A stretch of 50,735 bases of DNA from Rhizophagus sp. LPA8_4_AMF (lineage: Eukaryota; Glomeromycota; Glomeromycetes; Glomerales; Glomeraceae): assembly GCA_021464525.1 (NCBI GenBank), contig JADRCO010000130.1, forward strand, positions 1 to 50,735, given 5' to 3'. Below, piece by piece: positions 1 to 12,436 of this stretch. The notes under the pieces are model-generated. The model made no database searches, was not told the origin of the DNA, and saw only the letters and a program-made list of their open reading frames with translations. Within the stretch, counting starts at the first letter, position 1, and every line of letters begins with the position of its first letter. The translations under genes and the position numbers were made by a program.

Positions 1-465
1 ATATAATTTAAATATATATTAATTATAATTTAGATACTGATTTTGCGAAAATTCAATTTTCAGTATATTTTAAGTATAAAATAAGAAAATTAAGTATATT
101 TTAAAGAAATTTAAGTGTATTTTAAATATATTTTAAGTATAAATTTTTTTTATAGGGTATCAGCATCTAGAACTAAACATTACTATAAAAAAAGTATATT
201 ACAAAAAAGAAAAAGTACAATATAACTCAATAAAGGAATAAACAAGTAGTCTAGGTAACTGTCTAAATCAAACCTATTTAAATAGTTTTGCCAAAATATT
301 TAAAAATGGAAGATTGCAAACATAAAGCAGATTACAAAACCATTTAATTTAAACAAGTTTACTAAATTAAATTATTATATTGTTAAAACTAAATAATTTA
401 TTTAGTATAAATTTATATATTATTATTTATTGAAAACCCTAAAAAATTTTTTTCTATTTATTGCA
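1..465. repeat. AT-rich repetitive intergenic DNA
   Basis: No coding region is visible here. The stretch at about 60-165 carries several near-copies of a motif reading roughly tatattttaa, followed by aagtataaa and a poly-T run ending in tatagg. A very similar arrangement occurs at about 47026-47085, so this is probably the edge of a dispersed repeat family. The rest is simple AT-rich sequence. Confidence 0.4.
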
Positions 466-842
466 GTTTTCGAATTAGTGTGATCAAGTGATTTGTCAAT
501 CAATTATAAAGAAGAAATCGAAAATAACTGAAAATAACCGAAAACCCATACAAATTATATTCAAAAAGTTATTCCAAATAATTAATGGTCAATTATTTTG
601 TGTTCTGGTCACTTTTTAATACAGAAATCACTAATGTAATAATAAGAATTATGTGAAAAGAAGTTGGAAATCGATTTTAGAAATCGATTATAGAAATCAT
701 AGAAATCGTAGAAATCGAAACCCGTCAAGGCTAGGACAAATAACATTTATAGTTTATATGTCCACATGATCACTTTTCGTAATAATTCTGCAGCTGATTT
801 TTATTTATTAAAAAAATTTGCCGATCACACTAACTCGAAAAC
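466..842. mobile_element. MITE-like element with 20-bp terminal inverted repeats
   Basis: Positions 466-485 and 823-842 are inverted copies of one another, matching at 19 of 20 positions (left end gttttcgaattagtgtgatc). The enclosed 337 bases have no coding potential. They include a short direct-repeat patch at 667-720 built on an agaaatcg core. Length, structure and lack of a gene fit a non-autonomous miniature inverted-repeat element. I could not define a target-site duplication, so the exact borders and the superfamily are uncertain. Confidence 0.55.
667..720. repeat. Short tandem repeat with an agaaatcg core
   Basis: About five imperfect copies of a gaaatcg-containing unit lie head to tail within 54 bases, inside the MITE-like element. 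The spacing between copies varies from 9 to about 15 bases. It is probably replication slippage within the element. Confidence 0.6.
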
Positions 843-1697
843 CACCGCTATTATATTTTTTTTTAAGTATATTATTAGCTAATATTATTATAATTTAGAT
901 TTGAAAAGTTGCTTTAAATATATTTTTAAGTTTTAAACGGTTTTAATTAAGGTTTAGACTTTTGTCAAATCTTAAACTAGGTTTATCCTGAACCTTTACT
1001 AAGGAATGGTCAATTGTGTCATCCTCTTCTTCCTTCTGCCCCTGCTAAATTCGCCGCCGTAAAAAAGTTTTTCCTGATTTAGCATAAAGAAAAAGCCTGA
1101 ATTGGGGACGATACTATTAATTTTTCAAATGTATAATGTGAAAGTATGCGGATCCACTTGCGGACCTAGGCCATATAATATGCAAGTCCCCGGCTTATTT
1201 CTTTGTAAATGATTAAGTCCACTTTTCCGAGATGAAATTCCAAAATTAGCAAGAGATAAAAATAAAATATCTCAAGAAGTCACTCTTACCATAATATCGC
1301 ATTCATAACATTTAAAATTAGGTGTGAATTTATATTTCCATTTTCAAGTTAGAAACATAACTTGGATGCGGTCAGTATAATAATTATTGATCTTTTAGAT
1401 TTGTTCCTTATTCTTCATACTTATTATCACACATGTTCAATAAATCTCTAGGAATAATTTACAATTTTTTTCGATAGAGAATAACTAATCCCTAACGTAT
1501 TTTATTATTATTATTATATTATTATTATTAATTTTAAAAGTTTTTTTACAAATGTTTCTTGAACAAAAGAATAAAAGTTGTAAAAATTTTACATAAAAAA
1601 GGAAATAAATTTGTAAACAAAAATTAATTTCCTTTCCTCGCAACCGAACATTTTACTAGTTGCAAAATAAAAAGCAAAGTTTACCCATGAGAATTTC
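843..1697. other. Intergenic region, no gene seen
   Basis: AT-rich sequence with stops in all frames. A slightly more GC-rich patch lies at about 1140-1200, but it gives no recognisable protein. It is probably the 3' flank of the C2H2 gene on the minus strand plus old repeat DNA. Confidence 0.5.
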
Positions 1698-3289
1698 CTA
1701 CTGAATTTTATAATGTACTGGCGATGAACACAAATTCCTTGGTGTTCGTGGAGGGGACAAAATTAACGAGAGTTCTGCCTTTGAAACGGAGTAAAAGTCA
1801 CTTCGTTGTGATCCCGGTTGACTATTGTTTGTTTGTTGCATCATGACTCTTTGATTGTTCTTCCTTTCACGAGCTTTTAATGCAGATCTATAAGCAAATA
1901 AATATGGTAAAATTAGGTTTATAAATCATCCAATAAGTTGTAACAAATATATTTTTACCTTCGCTTTGACTCTAACATTCTTTGTCGTCGTTCTTCGTCC
2001 GTTTTAGGACGATTTGGGTCATTATCCCAGCGGGTGCCTCTTGGTTGTTCGATCTTGTGTTTATCTTTAAGATGTCGACGCAAAATTGAGCGCGCATTCT
2101 TTCCTTTGTATATTTTATCACATTCAGAACATGCAAATTCTTTACTATCAAATTCATTCTCTTTATTTGCTTGTTCTTGTTTTAGACGTTGATTGAGTGT
2201 CAGAAGAGTAGTTGGTGCTGATTCGGCATGTGAATAAGATTGTATGAGGCATTGTATACGAGGCTGTACACTAGGTTGTCGGTTAACTTCATGCTCTGGG
2301 ATTACGATGGAAGCCCGTTGGTCTAACTCCCGATCAGGAATCATTATTGGAGGAAGTTGTGCATAACCTTCTGTAGGTGACATTTGTGGCCAACCTTGAT
2401 CAGTATCGAATGAAGAGCGACCTGATGAACCTTGAGGTGTGTGAGAAAGTCGGTTAAATCCTTGCTCAGAATAACGACATTCAGCCATGGGAGTAGGTCC
2501 TTGTAGAGTATTAGAGTTATGTGACCATTCTTTACTGATAACAAAAGGTGAGCGTCGGTGAGCCGGTGTATGTTCTTGTATTATGTCATGTTCAGGAATA
2601 ATAATATTATGCTCTACCATTCCAGATGATCTCTGTGAAATATTAGTATGAGTACGCGATTGCTTAATAAATTTAATAAATGGAGAATGTTGTTGAGCCT
2701 GTATTAATTCTTGATTTATATCCAAATGTTGTTGGTGTGACTGGTTCTCAGAAAGAACAGAAAGAACATTATTACGCTCTGGAGTTGGCTTTTGTGTAAT
2801 ATTAGTATTATCATGTAAACACTCTTTGTTAATATCGGGAGAATGTTTTTGAACTGGCGAAGACTCTGGAGACGTATTATCCAAAAGTTGGTACACAGGA
2901 CTAACAAAATTACGTTGTGATATAGGAGTTACTTGAGCTTTCCACGCGCTTTTATCAGTGAAGTGTTCGTTCTTGTATGGAGTTGGTGTTGCTGATGTAC
3001 GTGCCCACGCTTGGTCAATCACAACAGAAGTACGTTCACTGTATGGCTTTAGAGCCGTATTAGATACGTAACTAAAATCAAGTTCTTGAATCAAGGAATT
3101 TCTTGGACAGCTTTTTGTTGATCCCAATAACGAAAAAAGTGTAGGTCTTTGAAGTTTAGGCTGCAGCAGAACAGGGAACGACCTTGGTTGTGTCTGTCCT
3201 TGGGAGTTAAGATTAGAAAGTTTCAAAGGAGATAAAGAGACATCATCAAGAGACGAAAAGAAAATCGAGTTATTGTTAGTTGTAGACAT
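1698..3289 (-). CDS. Single C2H2-type zinc-finger protein, two exons
   Basis: The coding exons are 3289-1959 and 1887-1698, joined by a 71-base GT-AG intron that keeps the frame and gives 506 residues. The first 380 residues are low-complexity, rich in Ser, Thr, Pro, Gln and His, and look disordered, with scattered TP and SP sites. The only folded element seen is a zinc finger at residues 387-411 with the pattern C-x2-C-x15-H-x4-H, the longer spacing of plant- and BED-like fingers. A basic stretch follows (EERRQRMLESKRR) and runs into the second exon (S-A-L-K-A-R-E-R-K). This suggests a DNA- or RNA-binding nuclear protein, but no family was recognised. The start is the first ATG of the open frame. 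Three ACGCGT boxes lie 155-206 bases upstream. Confidence 0.75.
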
Positions 3290-3443
3290 TTTTTATTGAA
3301 CTGTACATTATGTAAATATGTGTAAAATTTAGAGGAAGATAAATCGTAATTGTTTGAGAAAAGTCGTCCAAAACGAAGGGTTTAAATATCTTTTAAACAT
3401 TAATCGTAAAATGGGGTGTACCCTAAAGAAGTTGTTTAAATTT

Positions 3444-3495
3444 ACGCGTTCGTTTACAAAAAACGCGTCATTTGTGAATTAAACTAAAAACGCGT
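3444..3495. promoter_or_regulatory. Cluster of three ACGCGT (MCB-like) boxes
   Basis: Exact ACGCGT hexamers lie at 3444-3449, 3463-3468 and 3490-3495. This is a palindromic, GC-only core in very AT-rich DNA. They are 155-206 bases upstream of the start codon of the minus-strand C2H2 gene. In yeasts ACGCGT is the MluI cell-cycle box bound by MBF at the G1/S transition. That it acts this way here is inferred. A further CG-rich patch with tttcgcgtttctgcg lies at about 3585-3600. Confidence 0.5.
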
Positions 3496-3499
3496 ATCA

Positions 3500-3927
3500 A
3501 TAAAAATAAATATGTTAGTGTAGATTTCACAAAAACGTATAAAAAAAAGCTTAAATTAGGTAAATTTTTTTTGTTAGACCGCGTTTTCGCGTTTCTGCGT
3601 TTTCAATAGTAACTAGTATTGGTTAGCATGATTAGTACCGTATGAATTATGAAACAATGGTCCCAGATTCGCGGTTTAAAATGTATGTAATAGTATATTA
3701 TAGGAACATGTGAATATAACTGAATTAAAATCATGTGCACGCACATAAGAAAATTGATAAAGTGAAGAATTTTATCTAGCTCGCCTAGTAAAAGTGGGTG
3801 TTATTTAAATAAATCATTGGGAAATTAATTAAATTGAGAAATAGGTAGAATATCGAATAATATTATAATTTTATTAATGTAAAAACATATCTAAGCTATT
3901 TAATAATAATATTATTATGAAATTTAT
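3500..3927. other. Intergenic region, no gene seen
   Basis: This lies between the upstream region of the C2H2 gene and the 3' end of the eL24 gene. I see no coding potential. It probably contains the eL24 3' UTR and distal promoter sequence of the C2H2 gene. Confidence 0.5.
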
Positions 3928-4764
3928 TTAACGGCTCTTTGGGGCAACTTTTTGATGAGCTCCACGAGCTTGTTGCTTAGAAATTTTAGGTTGCCCACGA
4001 GAAGCAGCTTGAGCAGTCTTATAATAAACAAATCAGAAATGTTAGATGTAAACATTTTAGAAAACCGATCGAATAAAAATTTCAAACCTTAGCTTTTTCG
4101 GCTTTTCTTTTTGCTTGATCGGCTTTCTTTTTCTCTTTAGCTTCACGTAGAGCGGTTTGTCTAGCAGCTTCTCTTACTTCAGGTTTTTGGTTTCGTTTAG
4201 CACGTATAGCTTCCCAAGATGTACCGACAACTGCTCTTTGATGTTTGACCGTACGACGTGTACGTTTTTTTGCAACTTCCTCAGTAATACCTTTCTTATG
4301 CATACGACGATAAACCTGTGTCCAACTTATTTTACGTGGATTCTTTCGTTGTAGGAACAAAGATTCGGATTTTGATCCAACAAATCGAAAGACCTAATAA
4401 TTGAATATAAATTGACAGGAATGATTTTGTTATTACAATATATGAAGAATAAATTCAACCAAAAATAAATTTTTTTATTAGAAAATTGATTTCATGTGAT
4501 AATTTTCATCCATCACACTAAATTAAAATATATTCATTTTTCTAAACATAAGCTTAAAATCTTAAAATCCTAACCCTATTATCTGACCGGACATAAAGTT
4601 TGCCTTTGCCCGGGTAGATCTTGTTGCTACTGAAGGTATCGGTCTCAATTCTTATTGTGAAATTTTCAATGAAAAACTCATTTAGTACTTATATTACAGT
4701 ATTGTTACAATCCATCTCCATTATTTTATCGATAATAAATACATAATTCAATAACATACTTCAT
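3928..4764 (-). CDS. RPL24: 60S ribosomal protein eL24
   Basis: Four exons (4764-4760, 4650-4575, 4393-4088, 4017-3928) join in frame to 158 residues, close to the 155 of the yeast protein. The first exon is only ATGAA, followed by a perfect GTATGT donor; fungal ribosomal-protein genes often put an intron just after the start. The protein begins MKIETDTFS, then has the eL24 zinc-ribbon-like segment ([12 protein letters not shown], then [20 protein letters not shown]). [12 protein letters not shown] and the long basic helix ([21 protein letters not shown]) follow. The first Cys pair of archaeal/animal homologues is replaced: the N-terminus reads TFSSNK. It is a component of the large ribosomal subunit, at the interface with the small subunit. 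Confidence 0.95.
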
Positions 4765-4993
4765 GATGAAAGTCGAGAATAAAAATGCTTTTGTAAGATG
4801 AGAAGTTTGCAAAATCTAGGGCAAAAAAAAGGGTGTTCATGTGACTCTGTCTCATTGCTGCGGATTTTGAAATAAATAACTGCGTCGGTTGATCTTGATG
4901 TTTTATGGGTAAACTTAACACTGCGTCCCATGTCAAAGTTCAAGAAGGCTTCTCTTGACCAAATGTAAATCATTTTTATCAAAGAACTAAACT

Positions 4994-5719
4994 AATACGC
5001 CGACACTTGAATATTCATTAGAGAAAAAGCCAGATTCAAAGGAAATAGTTAGTCTCTGAAACAATTGGATATCAGGCAAGAAATACAGAGTAAAGGATGC
5101 AAAGAAGGAAGCCGCTGCTAAAGCTGTTGAAGAACTCTCAATATTGTATCCAGGGCTTATAAAATATAGCTTCTTTTACTATGAACCTGTAAGCCATTTT
5201 TGGGATAAAGTTGACGGCGAGGCAATTCGAGAGTCAACATTAACAAGAATTAACATATCGTTCCACAGTGAAATGACCGTGAAAAGAAATTGCTAGAAAG
5301 AATTCGGTTACTAGAGTTCGGTTACTTTAGTTCTGCCAATTTCATCATCTCGACAATCCGATATAACTACAACGCAAAATGTAAGGAAGATACTTATTCA
5401 GTCTTCGTGAAAAGAGTTGGCTTATATGTCTTTTCAAGCGTTATATAATCTGGATGAATGTGTTGAAAGTATAAAATCAAGATCCAAAGCTACTGCTACT
5501 GCGGTAAAATCTTCGAGAACACTGCGGCAAGTCGAAGAAAGAAGCGCAAGCAAAGTATCGAAGCTTTACTCTGGATTCTCATTGCTTCCAAACGTTAATT
5601 TTCCAGGATTGCCACAAACTCAGTTAATAAATGTCTTTGCACAGAAAATAATAATGCAAGCGTTTCCCAAATTGCGAACTGGAGCGATTCGTGGCAATGG
5701 GACTAATCATCAAAGTTAA
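4994..5719 (+). pseudogene. Decayed gene with a double-stranded-RNA-binding-domain relic
   Basis: From 4994 the plus strand reads TPTLEYSLEKKPDSKEIVSL, then an in-frame TGA at 5057-5059. It continues NNWISGKKYRVKD and AKKEAAAKAVEELS before a second stop at 5294-5296. The order P-x-L-x-Y, a V-containing strand, G-K-K-Y, then A-K-K-E-A-A-A-K-A-V-E-E-L is the classic layout of a dsRBD. A second open stretch, 5417-5719, encodes 100 residues of no recognised family in a nearby frame. The simplest reading is a broken gene, perhaps once coding for a dsRNA-binding or RNase III-like protein. The in-frame TGA could instead lie inside an unrecognised intron, since an acceptor-like atatcag ends at 5077, but no convincing donor was found. 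Confidence 0.4.
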
Positions 5720-6282
5720 GTTTTACTGCCCTTATAACACGGAAGAGACACTGAAAAAAGCCTCGTTATGATGGTCTCTGTGTTTTGTTAGGACGTGTGA
5801 TATATCTTAACCGTATGGCACATGAATTGATCGTTAATGTAACTATGTAAATCGTTTCTTCTATCTTTTGATCTTGTGTTCAGTATAAAATACTTATTCG
5901 ACGATTACATAGCTAATTTAACGTCACGAGTAAGTGAGTTAAAAAATGAATTTATAACGAACTTAATAATAATGTAAGCGAATGTGTTATGAAGCAAAGT
6001 AAATTTCAGATATGATTAATGAATTTAAATTCAACATTTCTACACCATTATACACGAAACATCATGATTTATTAATTATAGATACAATAAATACAATCAA
6101 ATCCTGTTTTTCTAAATTTTAATTACAAATAATTTTATAAATAAATACAGTAATTAATCACGTGCGAATTGTACAACGTCAATAAGTGCGTGATAATCTA
6201 TATATATGACTCGTTATTTCACGCGAAGTATAGCTTTTTTTCGTCATTTCAATAACTTCAATACACGGCTTAATCAATCATA
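5720..6282 (+). promoter_or_regulatory. Upstream region of RAD50
   Basis: No gene is seen. A TATATATAT run at 6199-6207 lies about 80 bases before the RAD50 start codon. An ACGCGA core at 6221-6226 resembles half of the MCB box of DNA-replication and repair genes. Both are consensus matches only; function is inferred. Confidence 0.35.
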
Positions 6283-9200
6283 ATGCCAAAGATTCATAGT
6301 ATTGCAATACGAGGAATTCGTTGTTTTGGTCCCTCGCAATGTTTTGAAGTAAACTTAGATCAGCCTCTTACGCTAATAGTTGGCACAAATGGTTCTGGGA
6401 AAACAACTATAATAGAGGCTTTGAGGTATGCCACTACAGGTCTTTGTCCACCAGGCACCTCAAGGGGAAAGACTTTTGTAATGGACCCAAATTTATATGG
6501 CGAAAATGAAGTTAAGGCTCAAATCAAACTTGAGTTCACAGGTATAGACGGACAAGAAGTGGTTGCTACTAGGTCTATGTCCATGAAACAGAAAAAAACA
6601 GTTTCAACATTTCAAACACTTGAATCTTTGTTGGAAATAAATGATCCAGCTTCACGGTTTAGGACAAGTCTTACAGGACGCTGTGCAGATTTAGATTCAG
6701 CGGTTCCTGCGCATCTTGGCGTTCCTCCTGCTATCCTCGATTTTGTTATATTTTGTCATCAAGATGACTCTCTTTGGCCGTTATCTGAACCGACTGTGTT
6801 AAAAAAAAAATTCGATGAAATTTTTGAATCCGGCAAGCTTTCTAATATAATAACTGATGTCAAAAAGGACAAGAAAGCTCTAGCTACATCATATAAAGAA
6901 GGCAAATTAGTTTTCGATCATTTGATGAAAGAACGTGAAAGGGCTGAGAAGTTACGAAGGAGAATTGAACAAAATAAAAAAAAGGTTGAAGAACTTACTC
7001 GCCAAAGAAAAACTTATAGTCATCAAATTAATGATGTTGCTCAAGACATTGGATCATTACTAGAAACTATTCAAGAAATAAATAATAAAGAATCAGACCT
7101 AAAAATATTAACTAATACCAAGGAACAAAAGGAAAAAATTTTTAAAGATCTACAAAATAGGATGATCGAGTATCATGAATCTGATGAAGAATTAATTAAA
7201 CTCAAGAATGAATTCGAAAGTAACCGAGTTAGCAAGCAAACAGCCATTGATGATATGAATCAACAAGTAAAAAAATGTAGATCTGACCTTGGCGAATTAC
7301 AATCTTCTCTCAATAATTTATCTACTGAAAAGATTAACTTACAGGTCGAATATACAACTCATGAGAAACGACTTTCCGAACTAGACGAGCTTATGCAAGC
7401 GATTATTCATGATTGTCAATTCTCTAATTTATTATCTACATTTCCTACTGAAGAAAATATACAGAATTTTAAATCTTTGCTACAGTCTTCAATCGAAGAA
7501 AGGAAAAATAAATTAGAAAAGGAAAGAGAACAATTGCAACATGAAGAAGAATTTTTAACTAATAAACACAGCGAGCTAAGATCAATGTCTAGTTCATTAA
7601 AACATACTCGAGACTCTACTACAAAAGCAAAAGAGTCTAATATAGTCAAAAAATCTAAATTTGAAAAGGAGATTGACCGCATGGAATTATTATCTGAGCC
7701 TGATTTGATTACACTTAATACTTCACTAGAAGAAGTTAAGTCAGAATTCGAAGAATTTGTACAGGATGATCTAATAAATAAAATTACCTCAAGTATAGAT
7801 GCAAAACAAAAAGAATATAATGAATTAGATAAAAAACTCACCCGTCTCCAAGAATTAACGACTAATCAAGCTAAGTTGGAATATAAGCGAACAGAGAAGC
7901 ATAAAAAAACGTCAATGATCCAAACCACATGGGAATTGTTATCTGTTAAGCTTTCGGAATTGCTAAATAAAGATCCCGATTTAGAAACACTTAAAAGAGA
8001 TTGGAATGATCGAGTGGATAGTTTTAACCGCGAAAATAAAGAACTAGAACAACAAAAAGAATCAGTTGATCGAGATTTGTCTAATATCAAGGCAAAAATT
8101 GAAATGATGAAATTGAACGTTGAAGCAAAAAATCAAGAGTTCCATAATCATATGCAGAAACTGAAAGATATATGTGGTAATAAAGAATACTTAACATTAT
8201 TAAAGGAAGCAGAAGATCAATTAGAATATAAACAAAATGAGATGAGTTTATTTTACAGCACAACAGAAATGTATGAACACTATATAGATAGGACAGAGAG
8301 AGAAAAGGATTGTCCATTATGTCAACGTCCATTCGCAGGCGAAGACAAATTGAATGACTTTATTGAGAGACTAAAAAAATTTACAACTAATTTGCCTGAA
8401 GAACGATTAAGACAAGAGCGTAATTTAGAAGATATCAAAATAAGGTGTCAACGTCTTCGTGATTTACAACCAAATTATATTGCAATAAGGAGTTTACAGG
8501 CCGAAATTTGTGAATTGAAAAAGCAAATTGAAGAGCAAGAAAAGGAGACTAATGAGTACGAATTTCAACTGATGGAAATTGATAACAAATTATCTCAATC
8601 TCAAGAAAATATGTTTAATGTTATGGAATTAAACAAAGAAGTACAAGAGATCATTCGGTTGAAGAGCGACATAAAAGATCTTGATAAAGAAATTAATGCT
8701 CTTGAACCTTTTATGAAATCTGCGAACGAGTCTAAAAATAAAAGAGAGGAGCTGCGAGAAAAAGTTAAAACTCTTAAAAAAGATATTGATGAGCTAAACA
8801 ATGTTCGCGAATTACGAATTAAAGAAGAATCAGACTTGCGAAATCGTTTACATACATTGGAAATGGAGAAATGCAATAAGCAGAATTGTTTTAATAATCG
8901 TAATCGCATTCAACAACAAATAGAAGAATTAAATAAAGAGATTCTTTGTCAAGAAAAATTAATCTCACCATTATTTAATCAAATCATGAAAGTGGATGTT
9001 GAAATTAAAGATATAATGACCGAATTGCAAGAATTTCGTAAGCGCAGATCCGAGTCGGAAGATGCGATTATGTCTGAACTCAATAAATTTCAATTATTTT
9101 ATGATAGTTTTACCAAGATCGAACGAGAAATCGCTTGGTATAATCGTAGTGGTAAAGAAGAGAAATTAGATGAATACACGAAACAAGTTGAAAGTATACA

Positions 9201-10325
9201 AATAAATATCAGAGAAGAGGAGCGTTATTCTAACGAATTGAAGGATAAAATACACAAATTGGATATGCAAATTGGACAAACACGTCAGACGGAGAGAGAT
9301 ATACAAGACAACATTGAATATAGAAAACTTAAAGTTGAAATTGGAAAGCTTCAAGAACAAATAAGTGAACTCCGCCAGGAGCTTGAAAATCAGGGCTTGA
9401 CCAGTTATAAAGAAAAGCTAGCTTTCTTACAAGATGAACAGAATAGAATGACATCTGAATTTTCAAGTATAACAGGTAATATGGAGCAGTTAAAGGTTTC
9501 AATTAATATTGATAAAGATGATCTTAAAACGCAATATAAAAATATTGAAGGAAGATTCAAAGAGCAATGGGCTATAAAACATGGTGATCAAGAGGCAATA
9601 ACTGAAATTGATCGGCTAATAAATGAATTAGAAAACACGTTAATGAATTACCATACGCGAAAAATGCAGGAGATCAACGCTAAGATCTATGAGTTATGGG
9701 ATAAGGCATATAACGGAGATGATATCGAAAGTATCGAGATTCGTTCTGAACAGGAAAGTACACAAAATAATAGATCGTACAATTATAGAGTTGTTATGAA
9801 GAAAAATGGAAAGGTTCTTGACATGCGTGGGAGATGTAGCGCTGGCCAAAGGATGTTAGCATCAATTATTATTCGAATGGCGTTAGCAGAATGCTTTAGC
9901 AAGGGTTTCGGAATGTTTGTTCTTGACGAGCCAACGACCAATTTGGATGAAAATCATATTAATAATTTGTCCGAGAGCTTAAGAAGGTGAGTGATTTCTC
10001 CTTTTTAATAACTATTCGTTAAATATTTAACTAATTTATCCTATAAATATCGTAATAGTATTGTAGAAAGCCGTAGGGGTGAATCAAACTTTCAGTTAGT
10101 TATCATTACTCACGATGACAAATTTGCGGAAAAACTGGGTGTGAGAGAATTATCAAACTTTAAATATCGCGTTGAGAGATGCAATAATGGGCACTCAAAG
10201 ATTATAAAACTGGACCATAACAATGTCGATATGAATGTAAGCAGATTTAGTATTATTATATATTTAAATTTAAGATGCCATTTGATTTAATAAATTTTTT
10301 TATCATATTTTAGGCGACTTCATGA
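6283..10325 (+). CDS. RAD50: DNA double-strand-break repair ATPase RAD50
   Basis: Exons 6283-9986, 10059-10236 and 10314-10325 (the last only 12 bases, coding ATS-stop) join in frame to 1297 residues; yeast Rad50 has 1312. Walker A (GTNGSGKT) is at residues 34-41. A very long coiled coil fills about 190-1090, split by the zinc-hook CPLCQRPF at about 677. The C-terminal ATPase half has the ABC signature (SAGQRMLASIIIRMALAE), Walker B with D-loop (FVLDEPTTNLDE) and the H-loop (VIITHDDKF). All catalytic motifs are intact. Rad50 dimerises through the hook and works with Mre11 and Nbs1/Xrs2 in end tethering, resection, ATM/Tel1 signalling and telomere maintenance in the nucleus. The N-terminus MPKIHSIAIRGIRCFGP matches the family start. 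Confidence 0.97.
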
Positions 10326-10887
10326 TTTCTTTTTATATATTAACGTAATATTAATATGACAATTTTTAACACTTATTTTTGAATATAACTTTGTAATTCT
10401 TGCGTATTAATTTTAATTGATCTTTATGATCTTTAATATTATAATTCGATTTAGCATTTTAATATTTATTTTATTGAAATAATTTTGTCTTCAATAATAC
10501 ACACTTTACATTTATATGTTGTAAATGTAAATTAACAGTTTCAATAGGGGTTTAAATTTACATTTAAAATATTGATAATTTTACGAAATATATCAACTTA
10601 AATATAAAGGCAATTTAAAAATTAAATCTTTACATAAAATACGGTATAATCTGATCGGAAATTATCTAATTTACAATTTTGACTAGTGATTAATTATTAC
10701 ATTGTATTACATCTTTGGTTTAGGAAAAAAAATTATAGTAGTTCAATAAACATTGATTCATATAGATATTATATGATAAATAGACGATACACTATGTACT
10801 CACGTGAGTCAATTTAAAGCATAATTTACTATTTTCGATTTTTCTAAGTCGCGTTTTCCGGTTTTTGAGAGTTTTTATTTTTTCAAT
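10326..10887. other. Intergenic region between RAD50 and CSN6
   Basis: AT-rich sequence without a coding region. It should contain the RAD50 3' UTR and the CSN6 promoter. No clear regulatory motif stands out. Confidence 0.5.
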
Positions 10888-12436
10888 ATGGATACTAGCA
10901 TGGAAATTATAAACGACAGTGAAGTAGCTGCCCAACAAGCGGCGTCTACTGTCGTGTCAAATGCTCCTAATAATTCTGGTTTAATGGTCGCTTTGTGAGT
11001 ACATTTAGTTTATAGGTTTAATTGTTTCACTTTGCAACAATTTCTTTAACGAACTTACATTTGTTTAGACATCCATTGACGTTGTTGAACATATCAGATC
11101 ATTTTACACGTGTACGAATGCAAGAACAAATACAAAGCCCACAAGGTACGTATATAATTCTTTAATAATAACGCTTGAATGTTTATCTAAACGATAATCT
11201 CTTTTTTTGGTAGTAATTGGAGCATTGGTTGGTACTCAAACGGGGCGTGAAGTAGAAATTACCAATTCATTTGAGTTAGCATTTGATGTAGTTGATGGAA
11301 AAGTGATAGTGAATGCAGATTATTTTACAACAAAACAAGATCAATGTACGTCTATTCCAATTTTTCTTTTTTACTTCTTTTCTTTATAAAATAAAAAGAA
11401 TTTGAATAATTCATATAATACAATAATATAGTCCGCCAGGTTTTTCCACAGTTTGATTTCTTGGGATGGTATACTTTGGGACGATATCCAACCGAAAGTG
11501 ACATTGAAATTCATAAACAGGTACGAATAAATAATTTTGAGTTTATATATTAATAGATCTAATAGAAATTTTTTTTTTTAATTTTTTTAGATGATGACAT
11601 GGAATGAAAGCCCTCTTTTTCTTCAAATGAATCCTTTTGATATTGTCACATCGAAGAGTTTACCAATCACTGTTTATGAATCAATTATTGATCTTATTGA
11701 TGGACAAGCTCAAACATTGTTTATTAAGTCACAATATAAGATTGAAACTGGTGAAGCTGAACGTATTTCTGTCGACCATGTTGCTCATACAACTCTTGGG
11801 GAAGGTGGTGAAGGTTCTTCGCGTAAGTTATAGTAATATTTTATTTATTATTGTTATTCAATTTTAAATTAATTTTTTATTTAGTTATTGCACATCTGAC
11901 AACTCAAAGGAATGCAATTAAAATGTTGCATACTAGAATAAAGATTCTTCATCAATACCTTGTCAATGCTAAAACAGGTATTTATTAATCGAAGAGCAAT
12001 TCATAAAGTTAATAAGATATGTTTATTAACAATTATTTGTATACAGATGAATCATGTGTTGACCATGATGTTCTTCGTCAAATTGCCGGACTTTGTAATA
12101 GATTGCCAACTATTGACAGTGCTGATTTCAGACAAGAATTCCTTACGGTTTGTAATAAACAAAAATATACTTATTGATTTAGGAGAGGAACTTAGTATAA
12201 ATTATTTATGTAGGAATACAATGATGTTTTGTTGACTTCATATCTGGCGACTATAACCAAAGGAACTAATTGCATCAATGAGGTAAATTTATAAAATATT
12301 AACACATACATATATTTCTTTTAGTAATAAATCATTTACTTTCCCTTAGCTTGTTGACAAGTTTAATATTGCAACCAGTACAAATAAATCGGGGGGACGT
12401 AGTAGACATCAACATCAAGGATTCTCGAATTTCTAA
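10888..12436 (+). CDS. CSN6: COP9 signalosome subunit 6 (MPN-domain protein)
   Basis: Nine exons (10888-10994, 11069-11145, 11214-11345, 11432-11520, 11591-11822, 11885-11977, 12047-12147, 12214-12282, 12350-12436) join in phase to 328 residues, the usual CSN6 size. The MPN domain begins at [14 protein letters not shown] and continues [31 protein letters not shown] and [21 protein letters not shown] follows, then helices with [12 protein letters not shown], and the subunit-specific [10 protein letters not shown]. The JAMM zinc-binding signature is absent, as expected: CSN6 is the non-catalytic partner of the deneddylase CSN5. The complex removes NEDD8 from cullin-RING ligases. The first coding exon encodes a short variable N-terminus. 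The last exon ends with a Gly/Arg/His-rich tail. Confidence 0.95.

Noticed and set aside
7416..9360. Several minus-strand open frames inside RAD50
   Set aside because: Antisense shadows of the coiled-coil region, with compositions explained by the RAD50 codons.
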